A stretch of DNA of 64,000 nt from Doryteuthis pealeii (GCA_023376005.1 CM042147.1:119897287-119961286); one strand, 5' to 3'; positions 19,680 through 30,034 are shown, numbered from the stretch's first letter. Notes: a model not told the origin generated them from the letters alone. Numbers and translations: made by a program.

Positions 19680-20060
19680 CAGAGTCCCCAGTTTACAGTT
19701 AGACGTCAGGCAGAGCAGCGGCCATTTTATGCTCTGCCTAAAACTGGAACTCACGCGCGCTATGTTAGTCAGATATTTAGTTACGTGAAATGTATAGTTA
19801 AGGAAATAAAAGTTTATATAAGTAAAATGTTCTTGTGGTTGATGAATGTCTTGGTAACAAGACTAAGAAATGAATCCAGGACGACCAGCCAGCAGGAACA
19901 TAGCAATAGAAGACCTTAGAAGATTCCAGACCAAAGACGATCAGAATAGCAAAGCCGACCAGAAGAAAATACGACCAGAAGTAAGAAGTAATGAAGGGTA
20001 TACAACATTATATCGATTTGGTACCGTGAAAACCTCAGTATGCAATATTATCTTTGTTTT
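19680..20060 (+). other. Possible LTR end followed by a short frame
   Basis: The sequence has an AATAAAAG poly-A-like signal (near 19806), and about 45 bp later a basic, proline- and glutamine-containing frame opens at 19870 (64 codons, start MNPGRPASRN). It could be the end of an LTR and a Gag start, but no partner LTR or protease/RT is present and I recognise no domain. Confidence 0.25.
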
Positions 20061-20129
20061 TTAAAACGCAACTATAACCCTTCTAAAAACAAACGGCGCA
20101 TTATAAAAAGATTTCTATCAAAGGGATAG

Positions 20130-20430
20130 AGGCGTGTCGTGTAATGGTTATCGTCGTAGGAAATGGACTCGGCGACCCGAGTTCAAATCCTGAACGAGGT
20201 TGCTTTTATTTCACATAGTGCTAATACATTTGGGAAAGGTATGAATCCAGTAATTTTTCTTCCAGCTATGGGTAAATAGTATGGCAGATTGGGCTTTTAA
20301 TCTTGGCTAGGTAACCAGCCTAGAAAAAGGAAAACTCTGAATCCAAAACTGTTGAACCCCGCTTAAGTAATTGAGCGCGTGTCGCTTCTAGTTCGTGTGG
20401 GGGGGGGTGATAAATAGATATATCAGGGGA
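20130..20430 (+). repeat. SINE family A, full length
   Basis: The head GAGGCGTGTCGTGTAATGG, the GAGTTCAAATCC B box and all body blocks are present. The 3' end is GTGGGGGGGGGTGATAAATA. A partial block follows (ATGGTAGGAAAGACGCCG) that is also found next to the family 3 hammerheads. Confidence 0.85.
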
Positions 20431-20534
20431 AATGGTAGGAAAGACGCCGTGGGTAAGTAGTAGGTGCACTGAGCTCTTTAATATTGGATAGGCAACCAGT
20501 CTAGGAAAAGAAAAAAAATGAATTGGGCCTGTCT

Positions 20535-20790
20535 CGCCGTGATGCGTGGGTTAGCATTACTACTGAGTTGAATTGCGTTCGGCTAGAAACCACAAGGTTT
20601 CTAGTTCGATACCGACCCTCGCCAACAGCGTATGAGTAGCACAGGGATCAGTGCGGTAAAGCAAGGAGCTGATGGTAGGTGTGGCGCTCACCTCAGACGC
20701 AAAAATAATCTCCTTGATTCTAGCGCTAGTGAAAAGGGGATATATTTCGTCGCTGTCTAGCTGATAACGACATTAGGCCACCCGACGACT
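20535..20790 (+). repeat. SINE family B with altered head
   Basis: The body is complete from GTTCGGCTAGAAACCACAAG to GACGACTTACTTTT. The expected TAGCTCAGTCGGTAGAGC head is replaced by GGGTTAGCATTACTACTGAG, which resembles family C, so the two heads may have recombined or mutated. Confidence 0.75.
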
Positions 20791-20908
20791 TACTTTTATT
20801 ATAGTGATGATTTCATATTGCTTAAGTCTTGATTTGTTCCGTACTGTCGTCGAGCCTTAGAATACGCTGACTGTATTTCCCCTTCTCCTGTAGAGGAGTA
20901 AGACACCC

Positions 20909-20909
<1 letters not shown>

Positions 20910-20962
<53 letters not shown>
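20910..20962. repeat. (AC)n microsatellite
   Basis: A pure AC run of about 26 units. Confidence 0.95.
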
Positions 20963-20964
<2 letters not shown>

Positions 20965-21017
20965 GGGGAGTTCTGGATATGACACTAAAATGTATCGGAT
21001 GGTGAAGCAGTAGTTTT

Positions 21018-21125
21018 GGACGCAAAAATAATCTCCTTGGTTCTAGCGCTATTAAAAAGGGGATAGACTCCCTCGCTGATTGGCTGATACCGACTTTAGG
21101 CCAGCCTGAATACTTACTTTACTTT
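21018..21125 (+). repeat. SINE family B, 3' fragment
   Basis: Blocks GACGCAAAAATAATCTCCTT, TCTAGCGCTATTAAAAAGGG, GATAGACTCCCTCGCTGATT and CCGACTTTAGGCC. 5'-truncated. Confidence 0.75.
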
Positions 21126-21149
21126 GGTGGCTTGTACTTGTGGCCTTGT

Positions 21150-21645
21150 GGTTACGTAAGCTATACTAGACAAATGTTTATATTATTGTGCTTATTGTTA
21201 ACAGAGATAAAAGAGTGGAGGAATGAGTAAGTTTAATGGTAATGAAACAAAATGCGCCGCTGTTTATGTTTGCATTTGGGCAATTCCGTGTCAAATCATC
21301 CAGAAAAAAAGTAATGTCTTGTATTCAGTGCCACATCGGGATATTGATCTTGATATGAAAAAAATAAAAAATCATTAATAACTTAAAATTAGTTAACTTT
21401 AAAACTTTTTCGATAGCATTTTTGGATTTCTCGGGCAGAAATCCTTTTATAAACCAATTTTTAGGAGTAGGGAAGCACTAGAACTCATTTAATAGACAAA
21501 AATAAATTACAAAAAGTCGCCATTTTTCGCGAACACCACCAAATTTGGAGAATTAAAATCGACATAATTCCGCCAATTCTTGGAATTTGAAGCTCAAATT
21601 TTGGAGAATGTCTAACGTTAACATACTCCACACCTTACAGATCTT
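21150..21645. other. Unassigned AT-rich sequence
   Basis: No reading frame, RNA gene or repeat family recognised. The stretch ends at a family C SINE body (21650). Confidence 0.4.
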
Positions 21646-21723
21646 ACAGATCTATTACTACTGAATAGTGAGTTCAATCCTTGCTGGATACCCCAAACTT
21701 GCATCCTACTCATGGTGAATGGG

Positions 21724-22130
21724 TTGTGTAAATACCTACCTAGGACACTATGATTGAGCAGCAACCGCTTTGCTTAAAGAAACATATGAGGGTGAGTCAA
21801 AAATTAATACCATTTTGTTTAGGACAGGTATAATTACCAACACAGGAACATGTATCATGCATCAAAATGAAGCTGGTTCTCTGTGGATCACATCCTATTT
21901 CTCCACATAGGTGAGTCAAAAAGTAATGTCATTTTGTTTAGGACAGGTATAAATACCAACACAGGAACATGTATCATACATCAAAATGCAGCTGGTCCTC
22001 TGTGGATCTCTCCCTACTCCACCTCGGCAAGAATACTTCCTCTGGTCTAGCGCTAGCGAAAAGGGGATAGACTCCCTCACTGTCCGGCTGATACCGATAA
22101 TAGACCACTCCTCCAACTTTACTTACTTTA
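21724..22130. repeat. Two more 120-bp units joined to a SINE B 3' end
   Basis: 21733-21800 repeats the interrupted junction seen at 10725-10790, followed by two of the 120-bp GTGAGTCAAAAA units. The second unit is cut inside GTGGATC and continues as SINE B (CACCTCGGCAAGAA, TCTAGCGCTAGCGAAAAGGG, CCGATAATAGACC). The SINE B part is about 22010-22130 (+). Confidence 0.75.
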
Positions 22131-22435
22131 TCTAATTTGTGAAAAACTATCTTGAGTTATTATTTTTACTCCTTTTGAGTTTTTCACATCAGCGTTAGCT
22201 GATGGTATTTCACTGGAGTCTGAGTGACAACAAGTCTCCTCGGGTCTCCAGGTCTCTTCTGAGTATTCTAGATTGCAGCAGTGCAGTAGTCTGGTTAGTC
22301 TCAATTCTTCCTCTGATTTCTAGATTCTCGAGTCTTTTTTTCAAACTTTTTGGGACCGTTCCAAGTGCACCAACTACAATTGGTATCACTTTGACCCTCA
22401 TATTCCATAGCTTTTTCAATTCTCTGGTATTCGAA
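22130..22435 (-). pseudogene. R2-like LINE 3' end, third copy
   Basis: The minus-strand frame has KKLWNMRVKVIPIVVGALGT, then VPKSLKKRLENLEIRGRIET and ILRRDLETRGDLLSLRLQ, the C-terminal part after the endonuclease block. The 3' extension AATTTGTGAAAAACTATC matches the copy at 13.2 kb. The element is cut at its 5' side at 22435, so it is the shortest copy. Confidence 0.72.
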
Positions 22436-22519
22436 ATCCTTATTTATCTAGGCTTAGAAACCAAACATTCAAAACATAATGAAATACATAAATTCAAAGT
22501 AAATATCTACATTAAACAT

Positions 22520-22930
22520 AATGGTAATACTCTTGGGAAAGGTATGGAACCAATTATTTCCCCTCCAGCAATGGGTTGATAGAGCAAACTAGGCTCTTTA
22601 ATCTTGCCTGACAACTGGTCTCTGAGAAGGAAAACTCTGAATTCAAGCCTGTTAAACTCCGTTCAAGAAATTGACCATACGCCACATCCTGCTTTTGGGT
22701 AAGTAGTAAGGCAGACTGAGCTTTTTAACGTTGGCATGGCAACTGAGCACGAGCAGGATGCAACACATGGTCAATTTCTTGAGCGAACTTTAACTGGACT
22801 GAATTTCCTTCTCCCAGATCAATTGCCATGCCAACGTTGTTTTTTGCCATGGCAACTAATCTAGGAGAAGGAAATTCAGACCAGTTAAAGTTCGCTTAAG
22901 AAATTGACCATGTGTTGCATCCTTCATTTA
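22520..22930 (+). repeat. SINE family A fragments, partly in inverted repeat
   Basis: 22520-22690 is a SINE A body and tail. 22690-22930 holds a further tail in both orientations: GCTTTTTAACGTTGGCATGG, then GTCAATTTCTTGAGCG (minus sense), then CAACTAATCTAGGAGAAGG (plus sense). It forms a short inverted repeat about GTTGGCATGGCAACTGAGC. Confidence 0.7.
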
Positions 22931-23009
22931 AAAAAAACTTTCTGGCTTTTTTCTTTAGAGAACTTTTTCTTTACATCTCTACCACAATCACCACCACCAA
23001 CAGCAACAC

Positions 23010-23274
23010 TTTCTTCTTCTTCTTCTTCTTCTTCTTTCTTCTTCTTCTTCTTCTTCTTGTATATTTTTCTTTTTTACTGTCTTTTCTTCCTCTAAATTTT
23101 TCTCTCATTTTCTTTCTTATGTTTCATTTCCGCTTTCTTCCATTTTCTTTAGGGACTTCTCTTCTTCTTCTTCTTCTTCTTCTTCTTCTTCTTCTTCTTC
23201 TTCTTCTTCTTCTTCTTCTTCTCTTCTTCTTCTTCTTCTTCTTCTTCTTCTTCTTCTTCTTCTTCTTCTTCTTC
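23010..23274. repeat. (TTC)n tracts
   Basis: Two long TTC runs (23010-23058 and 23158-23274) separated by pyrimidine-rich sequence. Homopurine-homopyrimidine mirror tracts like this can adopt triplex (H-DNA) form. Confidence 0.93.
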
Positions 23275-23279
23275 AATTC

Positions 23280-24100
23280 CTTTCTTTTACTTTTTTCAGT
23301 CCCAACTTTTCCCCGCTCTTCTTTCAACTACTAATGAAAACATAATCTTCTTTTCTCTTCTCCTGCACTTTTTATTCCCAACTCTTTAACCCCCACCCCC
23401 ACCCCTCCACTCTCTTTCACTCATAATTTAATCATGGTGTCATTTTCCAACCGCTTGCATCTTAAACAACTCGAGGCACCGAGAAACATTTTATTCAATA
23501 GACTTTCAATTGTTGCCCTTTAATGTCTCATATTTTCTTGCCAGTAACACACAATAATAATAAAAAAACGCAGTTTCATGCTTTTAACTATAAGAGCAAG
23601 GTGATTCGAACTTCGCTAGATTCTAATTCCAATCTAAATTCAACTATCAACGTCTTTTCGCTTGTCATCGTAGCTATAAAGAAGACACTAGCAAAAAGAT
23701 ATGATAGCCATAGCTTCTTTTTTTTTCTTTTTTGAAAAGATCAATTCGTTATCAATGAATAAGCTTAAGGCATTGTAAGCGGAAAAAAAACACCGCGACA
23801 AAAAAATGGTTGATTTATTATCAAATGGAGAAGAAACATGCTCCGTCAAGTAACTCCATTTGCCTCGAGAAATGCTATGAATCACCTAGGATGGTGTCCC
23901 AACGATATACGAGACAATGAAAAAGTTTTAAGATGTATTAATGGGTTCAAAAGATTGTGTTGCGCCATTTTCCCAGACAGTGAGATTTCGTCTAAATTGT
24001 AAATCTGTATTTAGAATCCAATCCGTTACCTGGACTCGAACACCAACTACCGGAGACAAACGGAAATACGCAACGCACCCAGTCAAAAGTAGGTCCGGTT
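23280..24100. other. Unassigned sequence
   Basis: AT-rich, no supported gene. A 25-bp echo, CAACTACCGGAGACAAACGG, near 24045 also occurs near 17864, each time followed by an ACGCAACG and AGTAGGTCCG block, so a short dispersed repeat end is present at both places. Confidence 0.4.
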
Positions 24101-24106
24101 GATATA

Positions 24107-24305
24107 TGGCCAGGTTAGCTCAGTCGGTATAGCGTTCGGCTAGAAACCACAAGGTTCCTAGTTCGATACCGGCCCTCGCCAACTCAGCGTATGAGTAGCA
24201 CAGGGATCTGTGCGGTAAAGTAAGGAGCTGATGGTTACTACACAGATCCCTGTGCTACTCATACACTGAGTTGGTGAGGGTCGGTATCGAACCATCGGGG
24301 TCGAA
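24107..24305. repeat. SINE B head (+) meeting a SINE B head (-)
   Basis: 24107-24233 is the plus-oriented head and first body block (GTTAGCTCAGTCGGTATAGC ... AAGTAAGGAGCTGATGG). 24236-24290 is the same body block in reverse complement (CACAGATCCCTGTGCTACTC ... GGTATCGAACC). Head-to-head insertion or fold-back. Confidence 0.82.
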
Positions 24306-24332
24306 ATGGTAGGAAAAATGCCGCATATTTTT

Positions 24333-24373
24333 CCAAGCACTTTCGATCACGTCCATGATCGTCTTCAGGGTGA
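24333..24373 (-). ncRNA. Type-I hammerhead ribozyme motif, family 3, second copy
   Basis: The minus strand reads AAUCACC, CUGAAGA, C-GAUCA-UGGACG-UGAUC, GAAA, GUGCU, U17, GG. Compared with the copy at 7577, the core and helix II are identical and helix III changes from AGCGCU to AGUGCU, which keeps C-G as a U-G wobble. It sits next to a SINE B head as the other copy does. Confidence 0.72.
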
Positions 24374-24560
24374 TTTGTTGTATATTTTAGTGGGGGTCAA
24401 GGTTTATAAAGTTTGGAGGGTTTATTGTACTTTTTGTTTTTGTTTTGTGATTACTGGTTTATTCGGTTAGGAGAATTTATTATAGGTCATATGCTATGGT
24501 TAGTGCATTAGTTATTGAATAAGTTTAGAGGAAAATGTGGATATAACAACACAAACGACT

Positions 24561-24613
24561 ATATTCAATTGATATTTCGCCTGATTATTGGTTGAGGCTT
24601 CCTCAGAATTTAT
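24561..24613 (-). ncRNA. Type-I hammerhead ribozyme motif, family 10
   Basis: The minus strand reads AUA-AAUU, CUGAGGA, A-GCCU-loop-AGGC, GAAA, UAU, C17, AAUU-GAA-UAU. Helix II is four GC-rich pairs with a 12-base loop. Helix III is the palindrome AUAU. Helix I is AAUU/AAUU then AUA/UAU. A longer helix III (AUAU/AUAU around CAAUUGA) is an alternative fold. Confidence 0.72.
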
Positions 24614-24902
24614 TGATTTAAGTGCTTGTACATTCTGTTTTTATAGTGAAAAGGTAAATGGGTGGGGGAGGAAGAGAAAAGGGGGGTATTGGTGTGTAGT
24701 CCAGGGAATGAGAAGAAAGTCGTGGAAATGGTGCTTTCATTTTTATGGGGTCAGTCAGTTGACTCTGAAGAGGGATTTTATGTTTAGAGAGTGGGTCAAA
24801 TGTGTCACGAAGGAGCCGGGGATATTTTTGTTTAAAATATTTTAGAGAAATCCATAAAGATTTTGTTGAGTTAAATGCATTTATATATGCACAAAGATGA
24901 AA

Positions 24903-24903
<1 letters not shown>

Positions 24904-24968
<65 letters not shown>
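24904..24968. repeat. (AT)n(GATA)n microsatellite
   Basis: An AT run followed by GATA repeats, then a GA-rich patch. Confidence 0.95.
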
Positions 24969-24969
<1 letters not shown>

Positions 24970-25084
24970 TAGAGAGAGAGCGAGCGAGGGGGAGAGATTG
25001 TTGACGTGTGAGAGAAAGCGAATAAGATGAAGAAAAGGATCTACTTGAACAGAGTTAACCATCCTGCTTTATTTAATGTCAAGA

Positions 25085-25240
25085 CTCTCCACTATTTAAC
25101 CCATAAATGGAGGTTCATACTTTTCCCAAGGGTATTAGTCCGAAAGTAAACGTGATAGCGTAACTGGTGTTCGAACTTGCTTAATACAATGTCGCAGTCC
25201 AGCACGTTAGCCACTATGCAAAGGGACTCTCGCGATTTAT
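25085..25240 (-). repeat. Diverged tRNA-like SINE fragment
   Basis: TTTCCCAAGGGTATTAGTCC matches the reverse complement of the SINE A body, followed by GGTGTTCGAACTTG (B-box-like) and ACGTTAGCCACTATGC (A-box-like). Poorly conserved. Confidence 0.5.
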
Positions 25241-25559
25241 CGTTTAACGTAACAATTACTGTTTATAACCGGTATAATTAACAAAAAATATTGTCAGATA
25301 AATATGTATGTCCGGAGGAAACTTCGAAAATAAAACAATTAACGACAAAGCAAATATATATACGCATTAAATATCACCAGAACTTGGTTTTTGAGCAAAA
25401 ATGATAAAGATTTGATCTATATTCGTGAAGATAATTAAAAAATAAAATTTAAATGATAACAGCATGGATTTATTTTTCATTTAATATTTTAGATAGTAGA
25501 TATTAACATTTCTTTTCAGAGAAAAGGATTTCACAACGAGAATAACAAAGACTAAAAAA

Positions 25560-26131
25560 AAAAGGCAAAGTACAAGGATTCTGCTTAACACGGACGAACG
25601 GAGAGGGATTATAGGATTCTTTAACACGGTTCAACTTAATGCCACTGTAGGGGTTATTTTCGTATTTGCCTGGAGAGTTATCTGCCTGTTTAATGTTGCT
25701 GGTTCCCGCTAGGGGCCTCGTGTATTTAAGCGGCTGTTTTGAATTTCTCTCTCTTTTTGCCTGCTGCTCGACCTACGAGACACAATGAGGTAGTCTTATG
25801 CCTACCCCTTTCTTGGTGGGGCTTTGCCCCCCCCCTTACATTACTGTAAGTGATTTCCCAGCATGGACTACTTCAGTCTCATGTCTGTTGTTTTTATGTT
25901 CATATTACTATTGTATACGTATGTATGTTTCATGTACACTTCTATGTAATTTATGTATCCTTTGTGTATTCATGTGTTGTTATATAAAAATGTTTTGTCC
26001 CTCAACCTTTGTCGGAGTTTGTTTGCGTTTCAACGAGTTATGACTTTGTCATAACCTTTGAATCTTACACCACAATGATCTCCCCTGTAAAACTGCTCTC
26101 ACCTACAGCCTAAAACGAATCGTAACACATT
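25560..26131. repeat. Possible solo LTR
   Basis: The right boundary reads TGTTACGATTCG on the minus strand, like other LTR-like ends here (3579, 41515). Inside are GTATTTAAGCGGC, a TATA-like box, and a downstream TTTCTCTCTCTTTTTGCC. No matching second copy or target duplication was identified, so this is tentative. Confidence 0.3.
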
Positions 26132-26139
26132 TAATTTGC

Positions 26140-26780
26140 CATTAAACAAATAAATTAAACCCATAAAAAAGAATTACAGATGTATAATAAACAATGCCAA
26201 AAAGTACGGTACATACATCTACCAACATTAAAACATTGTGAAAGCTGTAAACATAAAACAACAGCGACTATGCAATACTTTTTGGAACAGCCAGAAGAGC
26301 CTTAATACTGTGTGCATGCGTATGTGATGTCAAAACAAAAATGTCTGTCACCATAAAACTATGAACGAGCAGAGAGGTAGGAAGTTATTTTTTGTTGTTG
26401 TTGTTTGATGGCAATCAACCTTCGTGGGTTATTTAATGCCAAAGCCATCCTTGTAGAAGGCAGTATATAATGTTTGTACCCTACTTTTTAGACATACGTT
26501 GTATATAAAATTCATTGAAACAAAAAAACTGCTGCGAAATAAAAAAAAAAAAAAATCGACGAACAATAGTCCGCATTAATACTAAAACGTTGCCGTTTCA
26601 GTATAAGACAAAGAGTTTCATTAATGTTGAATAATGAATTGAGAATGATGGACAATGATTTTATGTTTGTGATAAGCCATCCGCACGTTTGATGGCACAT
26701 AGTTATAATAACTAGTAATTGTAGGAATTCGTACTAATGTTTCTCTACGAGAATAACAAAGACTAAAAAAAAGCAACGTT
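26140..26780. other. Unassigned sequence with a family G scrap
   Basis: No gene recognised. GATGGCAATCAACC with GGGTTATTTAATGCC at 26405-26450 is a scrap of repeat family G. Confidence 0.4.
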
Positions 26781-26784
26781 AATA

Positions 26785-26842
26785 CAGGGTGATCCAAAAA
26801 AACTTTTTAAAAAGTCAGGCCTGTGTTTTTGTTGTCATCCTG

Positions 26843-26846
<4 letters not shown>
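26785..26846. mobile_element. Mini-MITE with TACAGGGTGATCC ends
   Basis: About 62 bp from TACAGGGTGATCCAAAAAAA to GTTTTTGTTGTCATCCTGTA, with inverted ends of the CAGGGTG mariner type. Related pieces occur at 28030-28097, 44260-44580 and 63387-63610. Confidence 0.65.
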
Positions 26847-26887
<41 letters not shown>

Positions 26888-27233
26888 TGAGCGAGGCTAA
26901 ATTTATAATTTTCAACATATATTGCATTGTCAACTGCCTTCAAAAAAATGTCTATTACACTTACGCACAATACTTCAAACACACTATTAAAAAAAACACT
27001 ATACCTGAGCTAAATTTATAGTAAAAAAAAATTTTTTTTAAATATATAAGAATTTCAAGCAATCTCACCGAACGCAAAATCAAGCGGACCTACAACACCA
27101 CGGAAACGCACGGAATTAACCGACTGAAAAAACTCAAATTTCTAGCGCTCTTCAACGTCTCAAACAACAGTTGAATTACACAAGCGTGGGATAAGTACTA
27201 TTAAAAAAACACCTAGTACTTTTAAAAACTTCT

Positions 27234-27279
27234 AACAACTCTGATGATGGAATTTCATTCCGAAAATATTAAGTATGTT
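27234..27279 (+). ncRNA. Type-I hammerhead ribozyme motif, family 11
   Basis: The plus strand reads AACA-ACU, CUGAUGA, U-GGAAU-UUC-AUUCC, GAAA, AUAUU, A17, AGU-A-UGUU. Helix I is ACU/AGU, a bulge, then AACA/UGUU. Helix II is five perfect pairs. Helix III is the palindrome AAUAUU. All core bases are intact, and an adenine-rich tail follows. Confidence 0.82.
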
Positions 27280-27488
27280 AAAAAAAAAAAGAAAGGTAAA
27301 TAAACATAATTTTCAACATATCTTGCATTGCCAACTGCCTTCAAAAAAATTCCTATTACACTTACGCACACTGCTTCAAACACACTATAAAAAAACCCTT
27401 TATACATATATATATATTATAATGGTACAGCCGATTGCATGTGAACTCGGTTGTAATGAATCAATATCTTGATTAATTCAGTGGATTT

Positions 27489-27525
27489 AACCCTGAAGAT
27501 CCTTATGGTGAAACTCGAGTGGGTT
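27489..27525 (+). ncRNA. Hammerhead-like motif, cleavage-site base is G
   Basis: The plus strand reads AACC, CUGAAGA, U-CC-UUAU-GG-U, GAAA, CUCGAGU, G17, GGUU. Helix I (AACC/GGUU), a short helix II and the palindromic helix III (ACUCGAGU) are all present. The cleavage-site base is G, which hammerheads do not accept, so this copy should be inactive although the fold is kept. Confidence 0.6.
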
Positions 27526-27599
27526 ATTACTGTGTACCATTATAATAATAAATTTGCTCTATTGAGCACTTTATATTTGTTATATCGCTGTCTTATCAT

Positions 27600-27659
27600 T
27601 ATGAAACTTGCATCAACTAACCATTTTGACCAATTTCACCGGTAAGTGACCTTTTTCAT

Positions 27660-27665
<6 letters not shown>
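27600..27665 (+). repeat. Penelope-type tail repeat (CATCAACTAACC block)
   Basis: TGCATCAACTAACCATT, TTTCACCGGTAAGT and ACTTTTTCA recur at 63418-63472. In both cases the segment ends in an (AT)n run. Confidence 0.6.
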
Positions 27666-27705
<40 letters not shown>

Positions 27706-27706
27706 G

Positions 27707-27743
<37 letters not shown>

Positions 27744-27769
27744 CTCACTCACTCTCTCTCTTCCCCTCT

Positions 27770-27832
<63 letters not shown>
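27665..27832. repeat. (AT)n, (CT)n, (AT)n microsatellites
   Basis: AT at 27665-27700, CT-rich at 27711-27808, AT at 27807-27832. Confidence 0.92.
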
Positions 27833-27833
<1 letters not shown>

Positions 27834-27838
27834 GTCAT

Positions 27839-27880
27839 CCACAGACACGTGTTTCGACTTATCAAGTCTCTTTAGTGTGG
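27839..27880 (-). ncRNA. Hammerhead motif, family 9, one core change (G5 to A)
   Basis: The minus strand reads CCACA, CUAAAGA, GACUU-GAU-AAGUC, GAAA, CACGUGU, C17, UGUGG. Helices I and II are perfect and helix III and the GUC site match the ribozymes at 18.8-19.2 kb. G5 of the core is A, which should abolish cleavage. Helix II has a wholly different sequence from the 18.8 kb copies yet pairs perfectly. Confidence 0.72.
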
Positions 27881-28015
27881 CTAGACATTTGTAAGCTACC
27901 TATAGCCGGAATTGAAATCTGATCGACACCTTAACCCTTAGGCTGTCATCACTTACAGAATGCGAAGGGGATTTTAACTGTTTTAATACGCACATCGCTT
28001 TGTATGTAAAGGTCG

Positions 28016-28097
28016 TTATAGAGTGCTCCATCCCTTATATATAGGAGAACAAAAAAAACTGACTTTAAAAAAAGTCTGTTTTTTTGGATCACCCTAT
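28016..28097. mobile_element. MITE fragment with GGATCACCCTATA end
   Basis: ATAGGAGAACAAAAAAAACT, GACTTTAAAAAAAGTC and TTTTTTTGGATCACCCTATA form an imperfect inverted repeat related to the element at 26785. Confidence 0.55.
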
Positions 28098-28229
28098 ACA
28101 AGCACGCTCGAAGGACACCTTCAACGATCATTAAATTTGATGCCGAGTCATATACTATTTACAGAATTTAATTTTGTGAGTTGTCAACTAAAATATATTG
28201 AATTTAGATAAAATGTATTTACCAATATC

Positions 28230-28380
28230 TCCGCATGAGCGACACAAAGTCTATTTTTAAGCGGAGTTTCCTTTCTCCTAGACTGGTTGCCTAACCAAGG
28301 TTAAAGTCTTTCCTACTATTCATCCATAGTCGGCGGTTGGATTCATACGTTTCATAGTTGGATTCATACCTTTCCCAACC
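28230..28380 (-). repeat. SINE family A, 3' part
   Basis: Reverse complement of the SINE A tail and body: TTTTTAAGCGGAGTTTCC, CTCCTAGACTGGTTGCC, CTATTCATCCATAG. A second small piece lies at 28968-29030. Confidence 0.75.
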
Positions 28381-28382
28381 AC

Positions 28383-28970
28383 CCTGTCGTCTGGGGCGTT
28401 AGAATGCACCGACTGCACCTCTGCAGAGGGGTAAGACTCCCCCAATGGGGCCACCTATTGGCCGTGGGTGGCGACCCGTGATGCTTAAGGATAGCGCCCA
28501 GGTGGATGAGCAGTTCATGGCATGCAATACTCCACTTTGGCCCTATCTTGGGCTAGACGGGCGGTCGGAGGGCCCCCTCCGATCAATCGACTGGTCACAT
28601 CAAGCCCTAGCACATATGATTTTCCCAACCCTATTGCCTTATGGCAAGCCCATCCCTTTTTATCATATGGATGCTAGAAGGCGGTGGCTGCGGGTCTACA
28701 TGTCCTGGGAATGACGTTAAACTCTATCTGATGGTGAGGTTCCAGTTTTGGAGGTTTGGGGAATGTGGAGCACCCCTTCATCACCATTGCTCCCTGGTCC
28801 ACTCTGACCCGGAGTGGTAGTACATGTTAGGGTCCCATCTATGGGTTAAATAGAAAAATGTATTCATAAAAAAATTGTATTATCCATTAAGAATTGATTT
28901 ATTTCAAAACTTTATCGGCATTAAATGACCCACTGAGGTTGATATGCCCTAAAACAAAACAAACAAACAA
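28383..28970 (-). repeat. Dispersed repeat family G, longest copy
   Basis: Runs from CTGACGCTCTGCAGAGGGG-like sequence (GCACCTCTGCAGAGGGGTAA) through GATGCTAGAAGGCGGTGGCT, GGGAATGACGTTAAACTCTA, TCTGATGGTGAGGTTCC, CATCACCATTGCTCCC and GGTCCCATCTATGGGTTAAA to GGTTGATATGCC. It contains a chance frame at 28445-28714 that I do not regard as a gene. Confidence 0.7.
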
Positions 28971-29049
28971 ACCTTTCCCAAGGATATTACCACTATGTGA
29001 AAATGCAAACAACCTCGTCCAGGATTTGCTTGTCGATATTTGAATAATG

Positions 29050-29143
29050 GTCCCGACGAAGATTGGACATAGATATCTAATATATATTTAATTTATATAT
29101 ATGTTACATATTGTAAATATCAATCGAAACGTTAAACGTTGAC
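29050..29143 (+). ncRNA. Hammerhead motif with large helix II loop, U4 to C
   Basis: The plus strand reads GUC, CCGACGA, A-GAUUG ... CAAUC, GAAA, CGU-UAA-ACGU, U17, GAC. Helix II is five perfect pairs closing a 55-base AT-rich loop. Helix III is four pairs (ACGU/ACGU). Helix I is GUC/GAC. The core has C for U4, so it is probably inactive. Confidence 0.6.
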
Positions 29144-29204
29144 AAATATATTTTTCAGATATCAATAAAACATCCTCACATTTCCTACTTTTCACTTATC
29201 ACTG

Positions 29205-29207
<3 letters not shown>

Positions 29208-29260
<53 letters not shown>
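29208..29260. repeat. (CA)n(TA)n microsatellite
   Basis: The compound run ends exactly at the start of the next SINE. Confidence 0.95.
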
Positions 29261-29261
29261 G

Positions 29262-29539
29262 AGGCGCGTGGTGTAATGGTTAGTGTCGTAGGAAATGGAC
29301 TCGTCGACCCGAGTTCAATTTCTGGACGAAGCTGTTTGCATTTCACATAGCGCTAAAACCCTTGGGAAAGGTATGAATCCAATTCTCCCTCCAGCTATGT
29401 GTAAATAGTAGGGCAGACTGTGTTCTTTAACTCTGGCTGGGTAACCAGTCTAGGAGAAGGAAAACTCTGAATTCAAATCTATCAAATTCCGTTTAAGAAA
29501 TTGACCTTGTATCACGTCCTGCCCGTGCGGAGGGGTTGG

Positions 29540-29545
<6 letters not shown>
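29262..29545 (+). repeat. SINE family A, best-preserved copy
   Basis: GAGGCGCGTGGTGTAATGGT begins directly after a (TA)n run, the B box is GAGTTCAATTTC, and the 3' end GTGCGGAGGGGTTGGTATAT passes into another (AT)n run. Useful as a family reference. Confidence 0.9.
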
Positions 29546-29623
<78 letters not shown>

Positions 29624-29815
29624 GAGAGACAGATAGACAGACAGACAGATAGACAGACAGAGGCACAGAGACAGAAACAGAGACAGACAGACAGACAGAC
29701 AGATAGGCAGACAGACAGAGACAGAGAAACATGGAAGAGAGAGATAACGAGTGGAGGGAGAAAAAGAGAGAGAGAGCGAAAGAGAGAGAGAGGGTGAGAG
29801 AGAGAGTTGCTAAAA
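29541..29815. repeat. (AT)n then a long GA/CAGA purine-rich tract
   Basis: GAGA, CAGAGA and GACAGACA repeats with (GATA)-like units. It explains the serine/leucine-rich frames on the minus strand. Confidence 0.93.
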
Positions 29816-30034
29816 TTCCCTGGACTTTTGGATAACAACTCGTAAATACAAGCAATAAATATATCCTTTCATTCATTCATCATCCAATGGCAATCCCCAC
29901 TTCACCCTCAGGATAGTCATAAGATATTCAAACTTGAAAATTGAAATCTTTTAATTCGTTGTATTAAATTATTGAGTTCATCACAAATCGTGGGCAAAAG
30001 GGAGAAGATTGCTGCGAGGACATTTTTATAAGCT

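Noticed and set aside
28445..28714. 89-codon frame with ordinary composition
   Set aside because: The DNA is part of dispersed repeat family G, of which the other copies are not open in this frame.
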